From assembly GCA_016710325.1 (NCBI GenBank), contig JADJXK010000002.1:434001-498000 (forward strand): DNA of 64,000 nucleotides. The letters run 5' to 3'. Positions 35,422-43,250 of the stretch are shown here, in pieces. The notes below the pieces were generated by a model. That model did not search any database. It saw only the letters and a list, made by a program, of their open reading frames with translations, and was not told the DNA's origin. The translations under genes were made by a program, and so were the position numbers. The stretch comes from Candidatus Leptofilum proximum (lineage in GTDB: Bacteria; Chloroflexota; Anaerolineae; Promineifilales; Promineifilaceae). How positions within the stretch are numbered: the first letter of the stretch is position 1; each line of letters starts with the position of its first letter.

Positions 35422-35462
35422 CAACCTAAACCTGAGAGGTTGCGATTATTTTCACAATTTTC

Positions 35463-35491
35463 TTGACCAACTTCGGACTCTATTTTATAAT
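35463..35491 (+). promoter_or_regulatory. Sigma-70 promoter of the prenyl synthase operon
   Basis: TTGACC (35463-35468), a 17-bp spacer and TATAAT (35486-35491), 49 bases before the start codon at 35541. Confidence 0.75.
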
Positions 35492-35540
35492 CCACTAAAG
35501 CGTTCAAAAAAAATTGAAAGTTGTGAACAAGGTAAATCTT

Positions 35541-36473
35541 ATGGTAAAAAAGATAGTGCAAGAAGGATTGGAGGCCGTAGAAAAACAGCTGCGGGACATC
35601 GTGAAAAGTGATGTGGACGTGCTGCAAGATGCCGGTTTGCATATCATCAAATCTGGTGGCAAGCGGCTCCGGCCCCAACTGGGGATTCTGGCCTATCTGG
35701 CGACTGGCGGCCAGGACGTGCAGCGCGTGATTCCTATGTCCGCGGCCATCGAGATGGTACATACGGCCACCCTGGTTCATGACGACATCAACGACCACAG
35801 CCTGACCCGGCGCGGTCAGATCACCGTACATGCCCGCTGGGGGCGCACCTTTGCCCTGCTGGCAGGCGACTACCTCTTCACCAAAGTGTATGAGTTGATG
35901 GCCCCCTATCCATCCGAATACAACGTGATTATGGCAACGGCCACAACCAGGCTGGTAGAAGGTGAAACGCTGCAAGCGGCCGCGGCAAAATCAGGCAACA
36001 TGGACCGCGAAACGTACAAAACCATTATCAGCCGCAAGACGGCCAGCCTGTTTGAAGCAGTAGCCCGCATGGGCGCTATGCTGGCTGATGCTGAAGAAGA
36101 GCTGATTGAAGCGCTCGCTGCCTATGCCTACAATCTGGGCCTTACCTTCCAGATTGTGGATGACATTTTGGATATTGTGGGTGATCCCGAAACGCTTGGT
36201 AAACCTGTAGGCACCGACATTGCCCAAAATCGCGGCGTGATGGCCACCCAAAATGGGGGACTGGCCATCAAAGAAGCCATCGCTGAGATAGAAGATGATC
36301 CCATTGCCCGTATGATGGCCGATCTGCGCGAGTCTGGTGCGGTAGAAATTGCCCGAATGCAGGCTGAGGAAACGGCCGCTCGCGCCCACGCTGCCCTGGC
36401 TAACCTTCCCCCATCCCCCGCCCGCGACGAAATGGAAAACCTCATCGAAATGGTGCTGGACCGGCAAAATTAA
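35541..36473 (+). CDS. Polyprenyl diphosphate synthase (quinone side-chain type)
   Basis: A 310-residue long-chain trans-prenyl synthase. First Asp-rich motif HDDINDHSLTRRG, second FQIVDDILDIVGD, both intact, and GGKRLRP supplies the diphosphate site. The length and LTRRG/GDYLF pattern are those of heptaprenyl to decaprenyl synthases used for menaquinone. AAGG sits before the ATG at 35541; the TTG at 35514 is less likely. A consensus promoter is 49 bases upstream. A hairpin repeat follows immediately after the stop. Confidence 0.9.
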   Translation: MVKKIVQEGLEAVEKQLRDIVKSDVDVLQDAGLHIIKSGGKRLRPQLGILAYLATGGQDVQRVIPMSAAIEMVHTATLVHDDINDHSLTRRGQITVHARWGRTFALLAGDYLFTKVYELMAPYPSEYNVIMATATTRLVEGETLQAAAAKSGNMDRETYKTIISRKTASLFEAVARMGAMLADAEEELIEALAAYAYNLGLTFQIVDDILDIVGDPETLGKPVGTDIAQNRGVMATQNGGLAIKEAIAEIEDDPIARMMADLRESGAVEIARMQAEETAARAHAALANLPPSPARDEMENLIEMVLDRQN

Positions 36474-36476
36474 AAT

Positions 36477-36551
36477 CCCCCTCCCTAACCCTCCCCCGGT
36501 GGGAGAGCGGATCAGATTCCCCCTCCCCTCGGGAGGGGGTTAGGGGGAGGG
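36477..36551. repeat. Junction hairpin with CCCTCCC-type arms
   Basis: CCCCCTCCCTAACCCTCCCC (from 36477) faces GGGAGGGGGTTAGGGGGAGG (from 36531). It fills the gap between the prenyl synthase and the DUF559 gene. The G-rich arms could also form a quadruplex. Confidence 0.87.
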
Positions 36552-36560
36552 CAAACCCCT

Positions 36561-36926
36561 ATGAACCCCAAACCACCAACCAATCCCTCCCTCTTACTCC
36601 ACGCCCGCGAGATGCGCCAACAGCCAACTGAACCAGAACGCCGGTTGTGGCAACACTTACGACGCAAGCAGCTGGGTGGCTACAAGTTTCGGCGACAGCA
36701 GCCGCTGGGTGCCTATATCGTGGACTTTTATTGTCATGAAACTCGACTTATTGTCGAAGTAGATGGAGATAGCCACGCTTTCCAAGAAGAATATGATGCG
36801 GAGCGCACAGCCTGGTTGGAAGAACAAGGAAATCACGTTATTCGCTTTTGGAATGTGGAGGTGATGCAGAATCTTGAGGGAGTTTTGCAGGTGATTCTGG
36901 CAACGTCTCACCATCTACAATTTTGA
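36561..36926 (+). CDS. DUF559 / Vsr-like endonuclease-fold protein
   Basis: A 121-residue protein of the DUF559 group, a small PD-(D/E)XK-type fold related to very-short-patch repair nucleases. AREMRQQPTEPERRLWQHLR leads to KFRRQQPLGAYIVDFYC and LIVEVDGDSHAF; the Asp of VDFYC and Glu of VEVDG fit the acidic metal site. FWNVEVMQN closes the domain. The role is unknown; these genes are common in mobile or repeat-rich parts of genomes. It lies only 4 bases before the CoA-transferase gene and directly after a repeat. Confidence 0.8.
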   Translation: MNPKPPTNPSLLLHAREMRQQPTEPERRLWQHLRRKQLGGYKFRRQQPLGAYIVDFYCHETRLIVEVDGDSHAFQEEYDAERTAWLEEQGNHVIRFWNVEVMQNLEGVLQVILATSHHLQF

Positions 36927-36930
36927 ACCT

Positions 36931-37719
36931 ATGCAAGATAAACTGGTCGATTTAACGGCCGTTCTCCCCCTCATCCACAATAACCAAACCATCGCCCTGG
37001 GTGGCTTGACCATTTACCGGCGTCCCGTGGCCTTTGTGCGTGCCCTGCTGCAGCGGCAGCCACGGCCGCAAAATTTGACGCTGCTTGGGTTCACCGCCGG
37101 GCTGGCCAGCGACATGTTGGTGGGCGGCGGCTGTGTAGCCCAAACACGGACGTGCTACTTTGGGCTGGAGTCGTTTGGGTTGGCACCCATGTTTACGAAG
37201 GCGGTGGAAGACGGCCGTCTCACGGTCATCGAGGAGAGTGAGGCGAGTATTGCTTGTGGGCTGCGCGCGGCGGTGGGGCAGCTGGGCTTTATGCCCAGCC
37301 ACGCCTGGCAAGGCACCGATCTGTTTAATGTGCGCCCTGACGTCAAAACGATCATCGATCCGTACAGCGGCGAAACGCTCACCGCCTTCCCGGCCATCCA
37401 CGTGGACGTGGCCGTCATCCACGTGCTGCAGGCCGACCATTTTGGCAACGCCACCCTGGGCGCCAATCCCACAATCGACGAGATGCTGACGCATGTGGCC
37501 CAAACCGTCATTTTAACCGCGGAAGAGGTGGTGGATGAGTTAACGGGTCCGGTAGAGGTGATGGGGCTGCCGGTAACGGCCGTATGCCACGTCCCCAACG
37601 GCGCCTGGCCCACTTCCTGCTATCCCGCATACCCGCTCGACGGCGAAGAAATCCTGCGCTATATCGACGCCTGCCACAACGGGAAGTTTGAAGAGTATGT
37701 AAATTACCCAATTACCTAA
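36931..37719 (+). CDS. CoA-transferase, alpha subunit (glutaconate CoA-transferase type)
   Basis: 262 residues of CoA-transferase family I subunit A. NQTIALGGLTIYRRPVAFVRALL is the N-terminal segment; GGGCVAQTRTCYFGLESFG, FMPSHAWQGTD and FPAIHVDVAVIHVLQADHFGN are typical of GctA-like subunits. Transfers CoA between acyl-CoA and a free acid together with the next gene. Its last codons (NYPIT and the stop) are encoded by the left arm of the AATTACC hairpin repeat, so the natural C-terminus may have been altered by insertion. Confidence 0.83.
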   Translation: MQDKLVDLTAVLPLIHNNQTIALGGLTIYRRPVAFVRALLQRQPRPQNLTLLGFTAGLASDMLVGGGCVAQTRTCYFGLESFGLAPMFTKAVEDGRLTVIEESEASIACGLRAAVGQLGFMPSHAWQGTDLFNVRPDVKTIIDPYSGETLTAFPAIHVDVAVIHVLQADHFGNATLGANPTIDEMLTHVAQTVILTAEEVVDELTGPVEVMGLPVTAVCHVPNGAWPTSCYPAYPLDGEEILRYIDACHNGKFEEYVNYPIT

Positions 37720-37777
37720 TTACCCAATCACAGGGGTAAAAGAAGTAATTGAGTAATTGAGTAACTGGGTAATTGTG
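37699..37777. repeat. Junction hairpin with AATTACC tandem arms, overlapping both CoA-transferase genes
   Basis: Left arm of (C/T)AATTACC units at 37699-37731 covers the end of subunit A; right arm of GTAATTGA units at 37745-37777 includes the likely GTG start of subunit B (37775). The loop is about 13 bases. Confidence 0.87.
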
Positions 37778-38602
37778 TACACCATTGACGAACTCATTTG
37801 CGTTTGTATTAGCCGCCAGGTTGAGGATGGTGAGCTGGTGGCCCAGGGGATGTCTACCCCGCTGGTGGCGGCGGGCTACCTGCTGGCCAAGCTGACACAT
37901 GCCCCGAATCTCACCTTCATCTCGGCCATTGGGCAAACCTTTTGCCAGGAGTGGGCGCCGCTGGGGTTGGCGACCGTGGAAGATTTGTGGCTCAAGAATG
38001 GTATGTTTGGCATTAACTTCATTACCGGCGCCTGCGACTTTTTGCCGCGCTACCGGCCCAAGGAGTTTTTCCGGCCGGGTCAGGTAGACATGTTTGGCAA
38101 TTTCAACAACATCTTCATCGGCGGCAGCTATGAGCAGCCGCGGCTGCGCCTGCCTGGCTCCGCAGGCATTGCCGATGTGACGGTGTTCGAAGACAACGTA
38201 TGCCTCTATGTGCCGCGCCACGGGCGGCACACTTTCGTGCCGCAGCTCGATTTTCGCAGCGGTGTTGGTCATGTGCCGGAACGGACGCGGGGCAGCGGGC
38301 CGTGTTACCTGGTGAGCGATTTGGGGCAGTTTGATTTTGGTGGGGAAAACGGCCGTCTCCGCCTCACCACCTATCACCCCAGCCTTACCGCCAAACGCAT
38401 CCAGGCCAAGACCGGCTTCCCCCTGGAAACCGCCCCCGACCTGCGCGAAACCGAGCCGCCCACGGCCGAGGAACTTCACCTGCTCCGCGAAAAAATCGAC
38501 CCACTGGGCATCCGTGCCCTGGAGACCCTGCGCGGCGCCCACCGCAAAAACAAACTCCGCCAAATCCTCGCCACCGAAAAGAACCAATCGCCAAGAGATT
38601 AA
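37775..38602 (+). CDS. CoA-transferase, beta subunit
   Basis: About 275 residues of CoA-transferase subunit B (GctB-like): YTIDELICVCISRQVEDGELV at the N-terminus, then GMSTPLVAAGYLLAKLTHAPNL, the GNFNNIFIGGSYEQPRLRLPGSAG segment and FVPQLDFRSGVGHV. No ATG suits the start; GTG 37775 or TTG 37757 both lie inside the right arm of the hairpin repeat, so initiation depends on the inserted DNA. In the usual EGxGG-type active-site region it reads NNIFIGGSY, without a clear catalytic Glu, so activity should not be assumed. Confidence 0.78.
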   Translation: MYTIDELICVCISRQVEDGELVAQGMSTPLVAAGYLLAKLTHAPNLTFISAIGQTFCQEWAPLGLATVEDLWLKNGMFGINFITGACDFLPRYRPKEFFRPGQVDMFGNFNNIFIGGSYEQPRLRLPGSAGIADVTVFEDNVCLYVPRHGRHTFVPQLDFRSGVGHVPERTRGSGPCYLVSDLGQFDFGGENGRLRLTTYHPSLTAKRIQAKTGFPLETAPDLRETEPPTAEELHLLREKIDPLGIRALETLRGAHRKNKLRQILATEKNQSPRD

Positions 38603-38608
38603 TTTTTC

Positions 38609-38675
38609 ACCGCAAAGGACGCAAAGGGCGCAAAGAAAGAAAAAAGATCTTTGCGTGCTCTGCGCTCTTTGCGGT
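38609..38675. repeat. Junction hairpin with CGCAAAG tandem arms
   Basis: ACCGCAAAGGACGCAAAGGG (from 38609) faces CTTTGCGTGCTCTGCGCTCT (from 38649). Lies between the CoA-transferase and AAA+ genes. Confidence 0.87.
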
Positions 38676-38726
38676 TAACATGCCTTTCGTTGGCAGAACG
38701 GCGGGCGGCGATGTACCATTGCCGCC

Positions 38727-40934
38727 ATGAGCAACCTGAATCCAAACATCCCCACATCGGAGCTGGCCGGATTGATGACTACCGCCGCCAGCAAGTTAAA
38801 CGAATACCAGCTCAAGCTGCTAACGCCGCACCTGCTCCTGCGCACCTTTTTGGAAGAGCCCAAATCGGTGGCGTACCAAATTTTGCAGCAGCTCCAGCAG
38901 CAGCGCGGCTTTGATCTGGCCGATCTCACGCGGCGGGTGGAGACAATGGCCCACACCAACAAGGGGCGCAGCGCCAAGTTTTTCTTCACTGATGATTTTG
39001 GCAAGGACGTGCCGCTGGACGAGGAGATGCTGGTGGTCATCGATGAGGGGTTGACGATGGCCCAGGCGCGAGAGGAGCTGAAGGCCGGTTCCGGCCATGT
39101 GCTGGCGGCCATGGCCCAACATCCAGTGACGACATCGGCCGTTTTGCAGCGGGTGGGGGTGAACCCAACGGCCGTCCTCACCCTGCTCAACGACGTGGGA
39201 CAAGAAGGCACACCGATCATTCACGACTTTGTGTCAGAGGCGAAAGAGGGGCGCACCACGGTGGTCTACGAGCGGCAGGAACTGCTGCGCGACCTGCTCA
39301 GCCTCATTGCCCTGGCGCAAAATCGGCACGTGATTCTGGTTGGTCCTGAAGGCGCGGGCAAACGCACCCTGGGGCAAAGCCTGGCCCAAACCATCGCCGA
39401 GGGCAACGGCGTCACCAATTTGCGCTCGCTGGTGCAAATCAGCGAGACAGCCCTGCTGGAAAATCCGCTAGCGGCGGTGCGCGCCGGACTGCGCCGGGCC
39501 AGCGGCGGCGTGCTGCTGGTGCCCAACATCCAGCGCTTCTTCGCCGACCGCCTGCGCGCCCCCTTCCCGGACCAGGTGAACCGCGAACTGCAAAAAGCGC
39601 TGCTGGGCAAGGAGCAAATCATCATCGGCACCACCACGCCGGGGGATTACGAGCTGCTGAGCCAGAACAGCCTCATCCGCCAGAACACGCAGCGGCTGAA
39701 CGTGCCGCCGACCACGGTCAAAGAAACGATCTCCGTTTTGCACGCCCACCAGGAGCGGTTGAAGAGCGAGTACGAGGTGGCGATTAACCTGGCCGCGCTG
39801 GAAACGGCCGCACAAATCGCCAGCCAGTACCTGAAAACGATTGCCCTGCCCGCCGCCGCCGTGCAGTTGGCCGAGCGCAGCTGCGCTCTGGTGCGCATCG
39901 CTTCGTCTAGCCCGGAAGTGGTTTACCCCGGCATCGCCGCCGACAACCGGCTCGATCCGGAAGATGTGCTGGAAGCGGCGGCGCAAATGACCAACATCCC
40001 AGTGAGCAAACTGAATGAGGATGAGCGCGGCAAATACGCCAACATGGTGGAACATTTACACAGCCGGATCATTGGGCAGGAAACGGCCGTTCTGGCCGTG
40101 AGCCGCGCCGTCAAAACCGCCAGAGTAGGACTACGCGATCCGAAACGGCCGATTGGTTCTTTCCTGTTTTTAGGCCCCAGCGGTGTGGGCAAATCCGAAC
40201 TGGCCAAGGCGCTGGCCGAGTTCATGTTTGGCTCAGAAGACGCCATGCTTACCCTGGACATGAGCGAATTTCAGGAGGAGGCCAGCGTCAACAAGCTGAT
40301 TGGCGCGCCGCCGGGGTACGTCGGTTTTCAGGGCGGCGGGCAGCTGACCAATTTTGTTAGGGAACGGCCGTACACCGTCGTGCTGTTCGATGAGGTGGAA
40401 AAAGCCAACGAGCGCGTTTTTGACGTGCTGCTCCAGGTGATGGAAGAGGGTCGCCTGACGGACAGCCAGGGACGGCAGGCGACGTTTAGCGAGACGGTGG
40501 TCATCATGACCAGCAACCTGGGCTCGCAGCACATGCTGGTGCCCTATATCGGCGAGACGGAAAAGAACCTGGTGATGGCCGAGGTACACCGCTTCTTCCG
40601 GCCCGAGTTCCTCAACCGACTCGATGAAATCATCATGTTCCACCAGCTCACCGGCGACCAGCTAGGGCTGATTCTCGATTTGATGCTGAAAAAAGAGCTC
40701 AAACTGGCGGCCAACCAAAACATCACCCTGACGCTCACCGACGCGGCCAAGCAGTGGCTGCTGGCGCAAAACGACGAGCCGCAGTACGGGGCACGCCCGC
40801 TGCGGCGCATCATCGCCCGCCACCTGCGTGAGCCGCTGGCTAATTTTTTGTTGAGCCAAAAAGGAGCATCTGGGGGGGAAACGGCCGTAACCATCGACGC
40901 CGCCAACAACGAACTCATCTTCAAAATGAACTAA
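38727..40934 (+). CDS. Clp-type AAA+ ATPase with a degenerate first ATPase ring
   Basis: 735 residues in the ClpA/B/C class: a partial N-terminal Clp domain (about 1-155), AAA domain D1 (about 180-420), AAA domain D2 (about 440-640) and the C-terminal D2-small domain (RPLRRIIARHL). D2 is complete: Walker A GPSGVGKSE (483-491), Walker B VVLFDEVEKA (551-560), arginine finger in FRPEFLNRLDE. D1 has Walker A GPEGAGKR with Arg for the usual Thr/Ser, and VLLVPNIQR where LFIDEIH should be, so it lacks the Walker B acids and is probably inactive. No ClpB coiled-coil middle domain and no obvious ClpP-binding loop, so it is more likely an unfoldase of its own kind than ClpB or ClpC. Confidence 0.85.
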   Translation: MSNLNPNIPTSELAGLMTTAASKLNEYQLKLLTPHLLLRTFLEEPKSVAYQILQQLQQQRGFDLADLTRRVETMAHTNKGRSAKFFFTDDFGKDVPLDEEMLVVIDEGLTMAQAREELKAGSGHVLAAMAQHPVTTSAVLQRVGVNPTAVLTLLNDVGQEGTPIIHDFVSEAKEGRTTVVYERQELLRDLLSLIALAQNRHVILVGPEGAGKRTLGQSLAQTIAEGNGVTNLRSLVQISETALLENPLAAVRAGLRRASGGVLLVPNIQRFFADRLRAPFPDQVNRELQKALLGKEQIIIGTTTPGDYELLSQNSLIRQNTQRLNVPPTTVKETISVLHAHQERLKSEYEVAINLAALETAAQIASQYLKTIALPAAAVQLAERSCALVRIASSSPEVVYPGIAADNRLDPEDVLEAAAQMTNIPVSKLNEDERGKYANMVEHLHSRIIGQETAVLAVSRAVKTARVGLRDPKRPIGSFLFLGPSGVGKSELAKALAEFMFGSEDAMLTLDMSEFQEEASVNKLIGAPPGYVGFQGGGQLTNFVRERPYTVVLFDEVEKANERVFDVLLQVMEEGRLTDSQGRQATFSETVVIMTSNLGSQHMLVPYIGETEKNLVMAEVHRFFRPEFLNRLDEIIMFHQLTGDQLGLILDLMLKKELKLAANQNITLTLTDAAKQWLLAQNDEPQYGARPLRRIIARHLREPLANFLLSQKGASGGETAVTIDAANNELIFKMN

Positions 40935-40939
40935 TTTTC

Positions 40940-40999
40940 GCCACAGAGGTCACAGAGAGCTCAGAGAAAAACCTCTTCCTCCTCTGTGCCCTCTGTGGC
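40940..40999. repeat. Junction hairpin, CACAGAGG type
   Basis: GCCACAGAGGTCACAGAGAG (from 40940) faces CCTCTGTGCCCTCTGTGGC (40981-40999). Fills most of the gap between the AAA+ gene and the next. Confidence 0.87.
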
Positions 41000-41019
41000 C
41001 AAATTTCAAGGAGGGTTTC

Positions 41020-42015
41020 ATGTCTCAAACATTCACTGGTGTTGTTCAATTTGCCAACGGCGCGCCTGCGCCCAACGTCAAGGTCCGCCTGTTTGATGCG
41101 GACGTATTGACTGAAGACGACGATTTGACCGTGAAACCCGGCGTCTCCGACGAGAAGGGTGTGTTTGCCGTTCAGTATGATCAGAGCCGTGACCTGGATT
41201 TTGCTGATGTGTTTCGGCCGTACCTGAAATTTAGCTACACGCACCGCGGCGAGGCCCGCACCCACCAGGCCGATTTGCAGCCTAACCAGCGCGACTACCG
41301 CCTGCCGGAAATCCCGCCCGTCGAATTTATCCCGGCCACCCACGGCTTTCAATACACCAATCGGTACCCCGGCTACTGGATTCCTTTCTCCGTTCAATCG
41401 GTCCCAGACATTCCCAGCGTGAGCAACACCTATGGCCTGTGCGGCGGCATGTGCGCCACGGCGATGGACTTTCTGCTGGCCGGTCGGCCGATTCCCCAAC
41501 GCCGCCGCCGTCCGGGGCGGATCACGCCGCTGCACCGCTACATCCACACGCGCCAGGTGGACAGCCTGACGGCAGGCACCCAGGTGGTGCGATTTGTACG
41601 CTGGATGAGTTTGCCGGATACGGCCGTCCACCTCCGCACCGCCGAAGAGCTCAAAATCCTGCGCCAAAACCTGGACAACGGCGTGCCCACGCCCATCGGC
41701 ATGGTCTATGTGAGCACCAAAGACACGATGCAAATCTGGCAAAACCACCAGATTTTGGCCTGTGCGTATGAGGAGTTGGGGGACGGCCGTATTCGCATCC
41801 TGGTTTACGATCCCAACTACCCGCGCCGCAACGACGTTTTTGTGGAATCCTGGCCGAACAAAGAGACCGGCGGCGTCGCCAGCGTCCAGCGCATCGGCAA
41901 GAAAGACAAGGTCACCCGCGGCTACTTCGTCATGCCCTACACGCCGCAGGTACCGCCCGCCATCCTCGACGATGACGCCGCCAGCGACGACAAAGACGAA
42001 CGCGGCTTTGGCTAG
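41020..42015 (+). CDS. Transthyretin-like domain plus C39/papain-like domain protein
   Basis: 331 residues without signal peptide. The N-terminal ~95 residues (FTGVVQFANGAPAPNVKVRLF through LPEIPP) look like a transthyretin/carboxypeptidase-regulatory beta domain. The rest has the layout of a cysteine-peptidase-like fold: Cys in YGLCGGMCATAMDFL, His in WQNHQILACAYE and Asp in LVYDPNYPRRND. Whether it cuts peptides is unknown. The large minus-strand protein at 43251 has a similar N-terminal beta domain, so the two may share a partner or export route. GGAGGG lies before the ATG. C-terminus is acidic and disordered. Confidence 0.65.
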   Translation: MSQTFTGVVQFANGAPAPNVKVRLFDADVLTEDDDLTVKPGVSDEKGVFAVQYDQSRDLDFADVFRPYLKFSYTHRGEARTHQADLQPNQRDYRLPEIPPVEFIPATHGFQYTNRYPGYWIPFSVQSVPDIPSVSNTYGLCGGMCATAMDFLLAGRPIPQRRRRPGRITPLHRYIHTRQVDSLTAGTQVVRFVRWMSLPDTAVHLRTAEELKILRQNLDNGVPTPIGMVYVSTKDTMQIWQNHQILACAYEELGDGRIRILVYDPNYPRRNDVFVESWPNKETGGVASVQRIGKKDKVTRGYFVMPYTPQVPPAILDDDAASDDKDERGFG

Positions 42016-42036
42016 GCGTCCGTAATAAAGAAATCT

Positions 42037-43062
42037 ATGCCTGAAAACTTTGATCTTTATGAGCGTTGGCGAGAACCGGAAACTCAAGAAGATCCGCTCA
42101 CGAGCTTCCAAAAAACAGTTATTTTGTCAGCATTTCCTGACGGCGCACAGATTACCGAAGCAAGACCAGCTCGCAGCTGGAGCTTCTATCCGGTTCTTGT
42201 GCAAATTCGTACAATTATTAATAGAGTGCAAACTGTTTATTTGCGCAAAGATAGAAAAATTGGTGGCGTTGAGCTAGAAGCTGAACTCTTGCCAGTATTG
42301 CACAAACTCGGCTTGCCAGTACCCAAACTATTAGCTGGTCCTGTTATCGATCCAAACAGTCAAGATTCCGTACCTGTGACGGTTATTAGCTCACTGCCTG
42401 GGGAGAGTTTGCTAAAGTTTAGCTGGGAAGCCAAGGGAAATGATGCATACATCGCCATGAAGTTGGTACTGGAAGGTGTTATGCGTTTGCAAGGACTTAC
42501 GGAAGCGCTACAACAGGAACCTGTAGCAAGAAAAATGCCTTCAAAAACATTGACCAAAGAACTTGAAGATATTCAGAATCGCGCCGGTAACTGGTTGGAA
42601 ATCAAAGAATTCCAGAGGGCTATCAAGCGACTAGAAAAACGGCTTCCTCAAATTGAAGAGCCATTGATTTTCTCAAACGGCGATTATAATCCAGGCAATT
42701 TCCTGTTCACTGCAAGCAACGAGGCAAAGCTCGCAACTGCGGACCATTCATGGGGGAATCCTGGTAGTCTGGACCGAATACCACATAAACTAACTGGATT
42801 TATTGATTTTTCTTGGGCCTGTTTTGAAGATCCACACATCGGCTTTGTCAAATATTGGACTTATGACTGGTTCCCTGCTGGACTAATTGAACGATATTTA
42901 TACGAAAACAACCTTGGCCGTCAAGAATTTGCACCGCGGCTTGCATTACGCTGTTTGTGGACTTTACAACGCGAGTTTGAGCCACCTACAATTAGTCCAT
43001 CACCGAACTGGTATCGCGAAAATCTGCTAGGTTTGCTCAAACATGCAATGGCTAATTTCTAA
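42037..43062 (+). CDS. APH-like kinase-fold protein of foreign composition
   Basis: 341 residues; the centre carries IFSNGDYNPGNFLF (an H-x-D-type catalytic loop with Asn for His) and FIDFSWACFEDPHIGF, where the DFG-like Asp sits, so this is an aminoglycoside-phosphotransferase/choline-kinase fold. The N-lobe has VYLRKDRKIGG and an LLPVLHKLGLPVPKLLAG segment. The gene is clearly more A+T-rich than its neighbours, uses codons such as AGA, ATA and TTA, and contains no ACGGCCGT, which suggests recent transfer. It lies 21 bases after the C39-like gene. Substrate unknown. Confidence 0.7.
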   Translation: MPENFDLYERWREPETQEDPLTSFQKTVILSAFPDGAQITEARPARSWSFYPVLVQIRTIINRVQTVYLRKDRKIGGVELEAELLPVLHKLGLPVPKLLAGPVIDPNSQDSVPVTVISSLPGESLLKFSWEAKGNDAYIAMKLVLEGVMRLQGLTEALQQEPVARKMPSKTLTKELEDIQNRAGNWLEIKEFQRAIKRLEKRLPQIEEPLIFSNGDYNPGNFLFTASNEAKLATADHSWGNPGSLDRIPHKLTGFIDFSWACFEDPHIGFVKYWTYDWFPAGLIERYLYENNLGRQEFAPRLALRCLWTLQREFEPPTISPSPNWYRENLLGLLKHAMANF

Positions 43063-43153
43063 CTATCTGGCTTCATTTATGTTTCCCGCCGCAACGACAT
43101 CACTCGCACTGATTACGGCCGTTCCCCACCCCCCATTTATGACTCTGATAAAC

Positions 43154-43187
43154 AAAAAAGCGGCGACAAGCCGAAGCTTATCGCCGC
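43154..43187 (-). terminator. Rho-independent terminator of the large metzincin gene
   Basis: On the minus strand GCGGCGATAAGC (43187-43176), the tetraloop TTCG, GCTTGTCGCCGC (43171-43160) and six T. The UUCG-type loop and 12-bp stem make it very stable. Between it and the gene end (43188-43250) are GTGACAAG-type tandem units. Confidence 0.9.
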
Positions 43188-43250
43188 CTGATGCGGGGCT
43201 AAACAGGGCGGTTACACCTTGTCACCCCGTCACCTTGTCACCCTGTCAAT

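Noticed and set aside
37775..38602. Frameshift between the CoA-transferase subunits (single fused protein)
   Set aside because: Both subunits have complete N- and C-terminal family segments; the junction is a repeat, not lost coding sequence.
40921..42111. 396-codon minus-strand frame opposite the C39-like protein
   Set aside because: Low-complexity antisense translation; the plus-strand gene has GGAGGG and recognisable domains.
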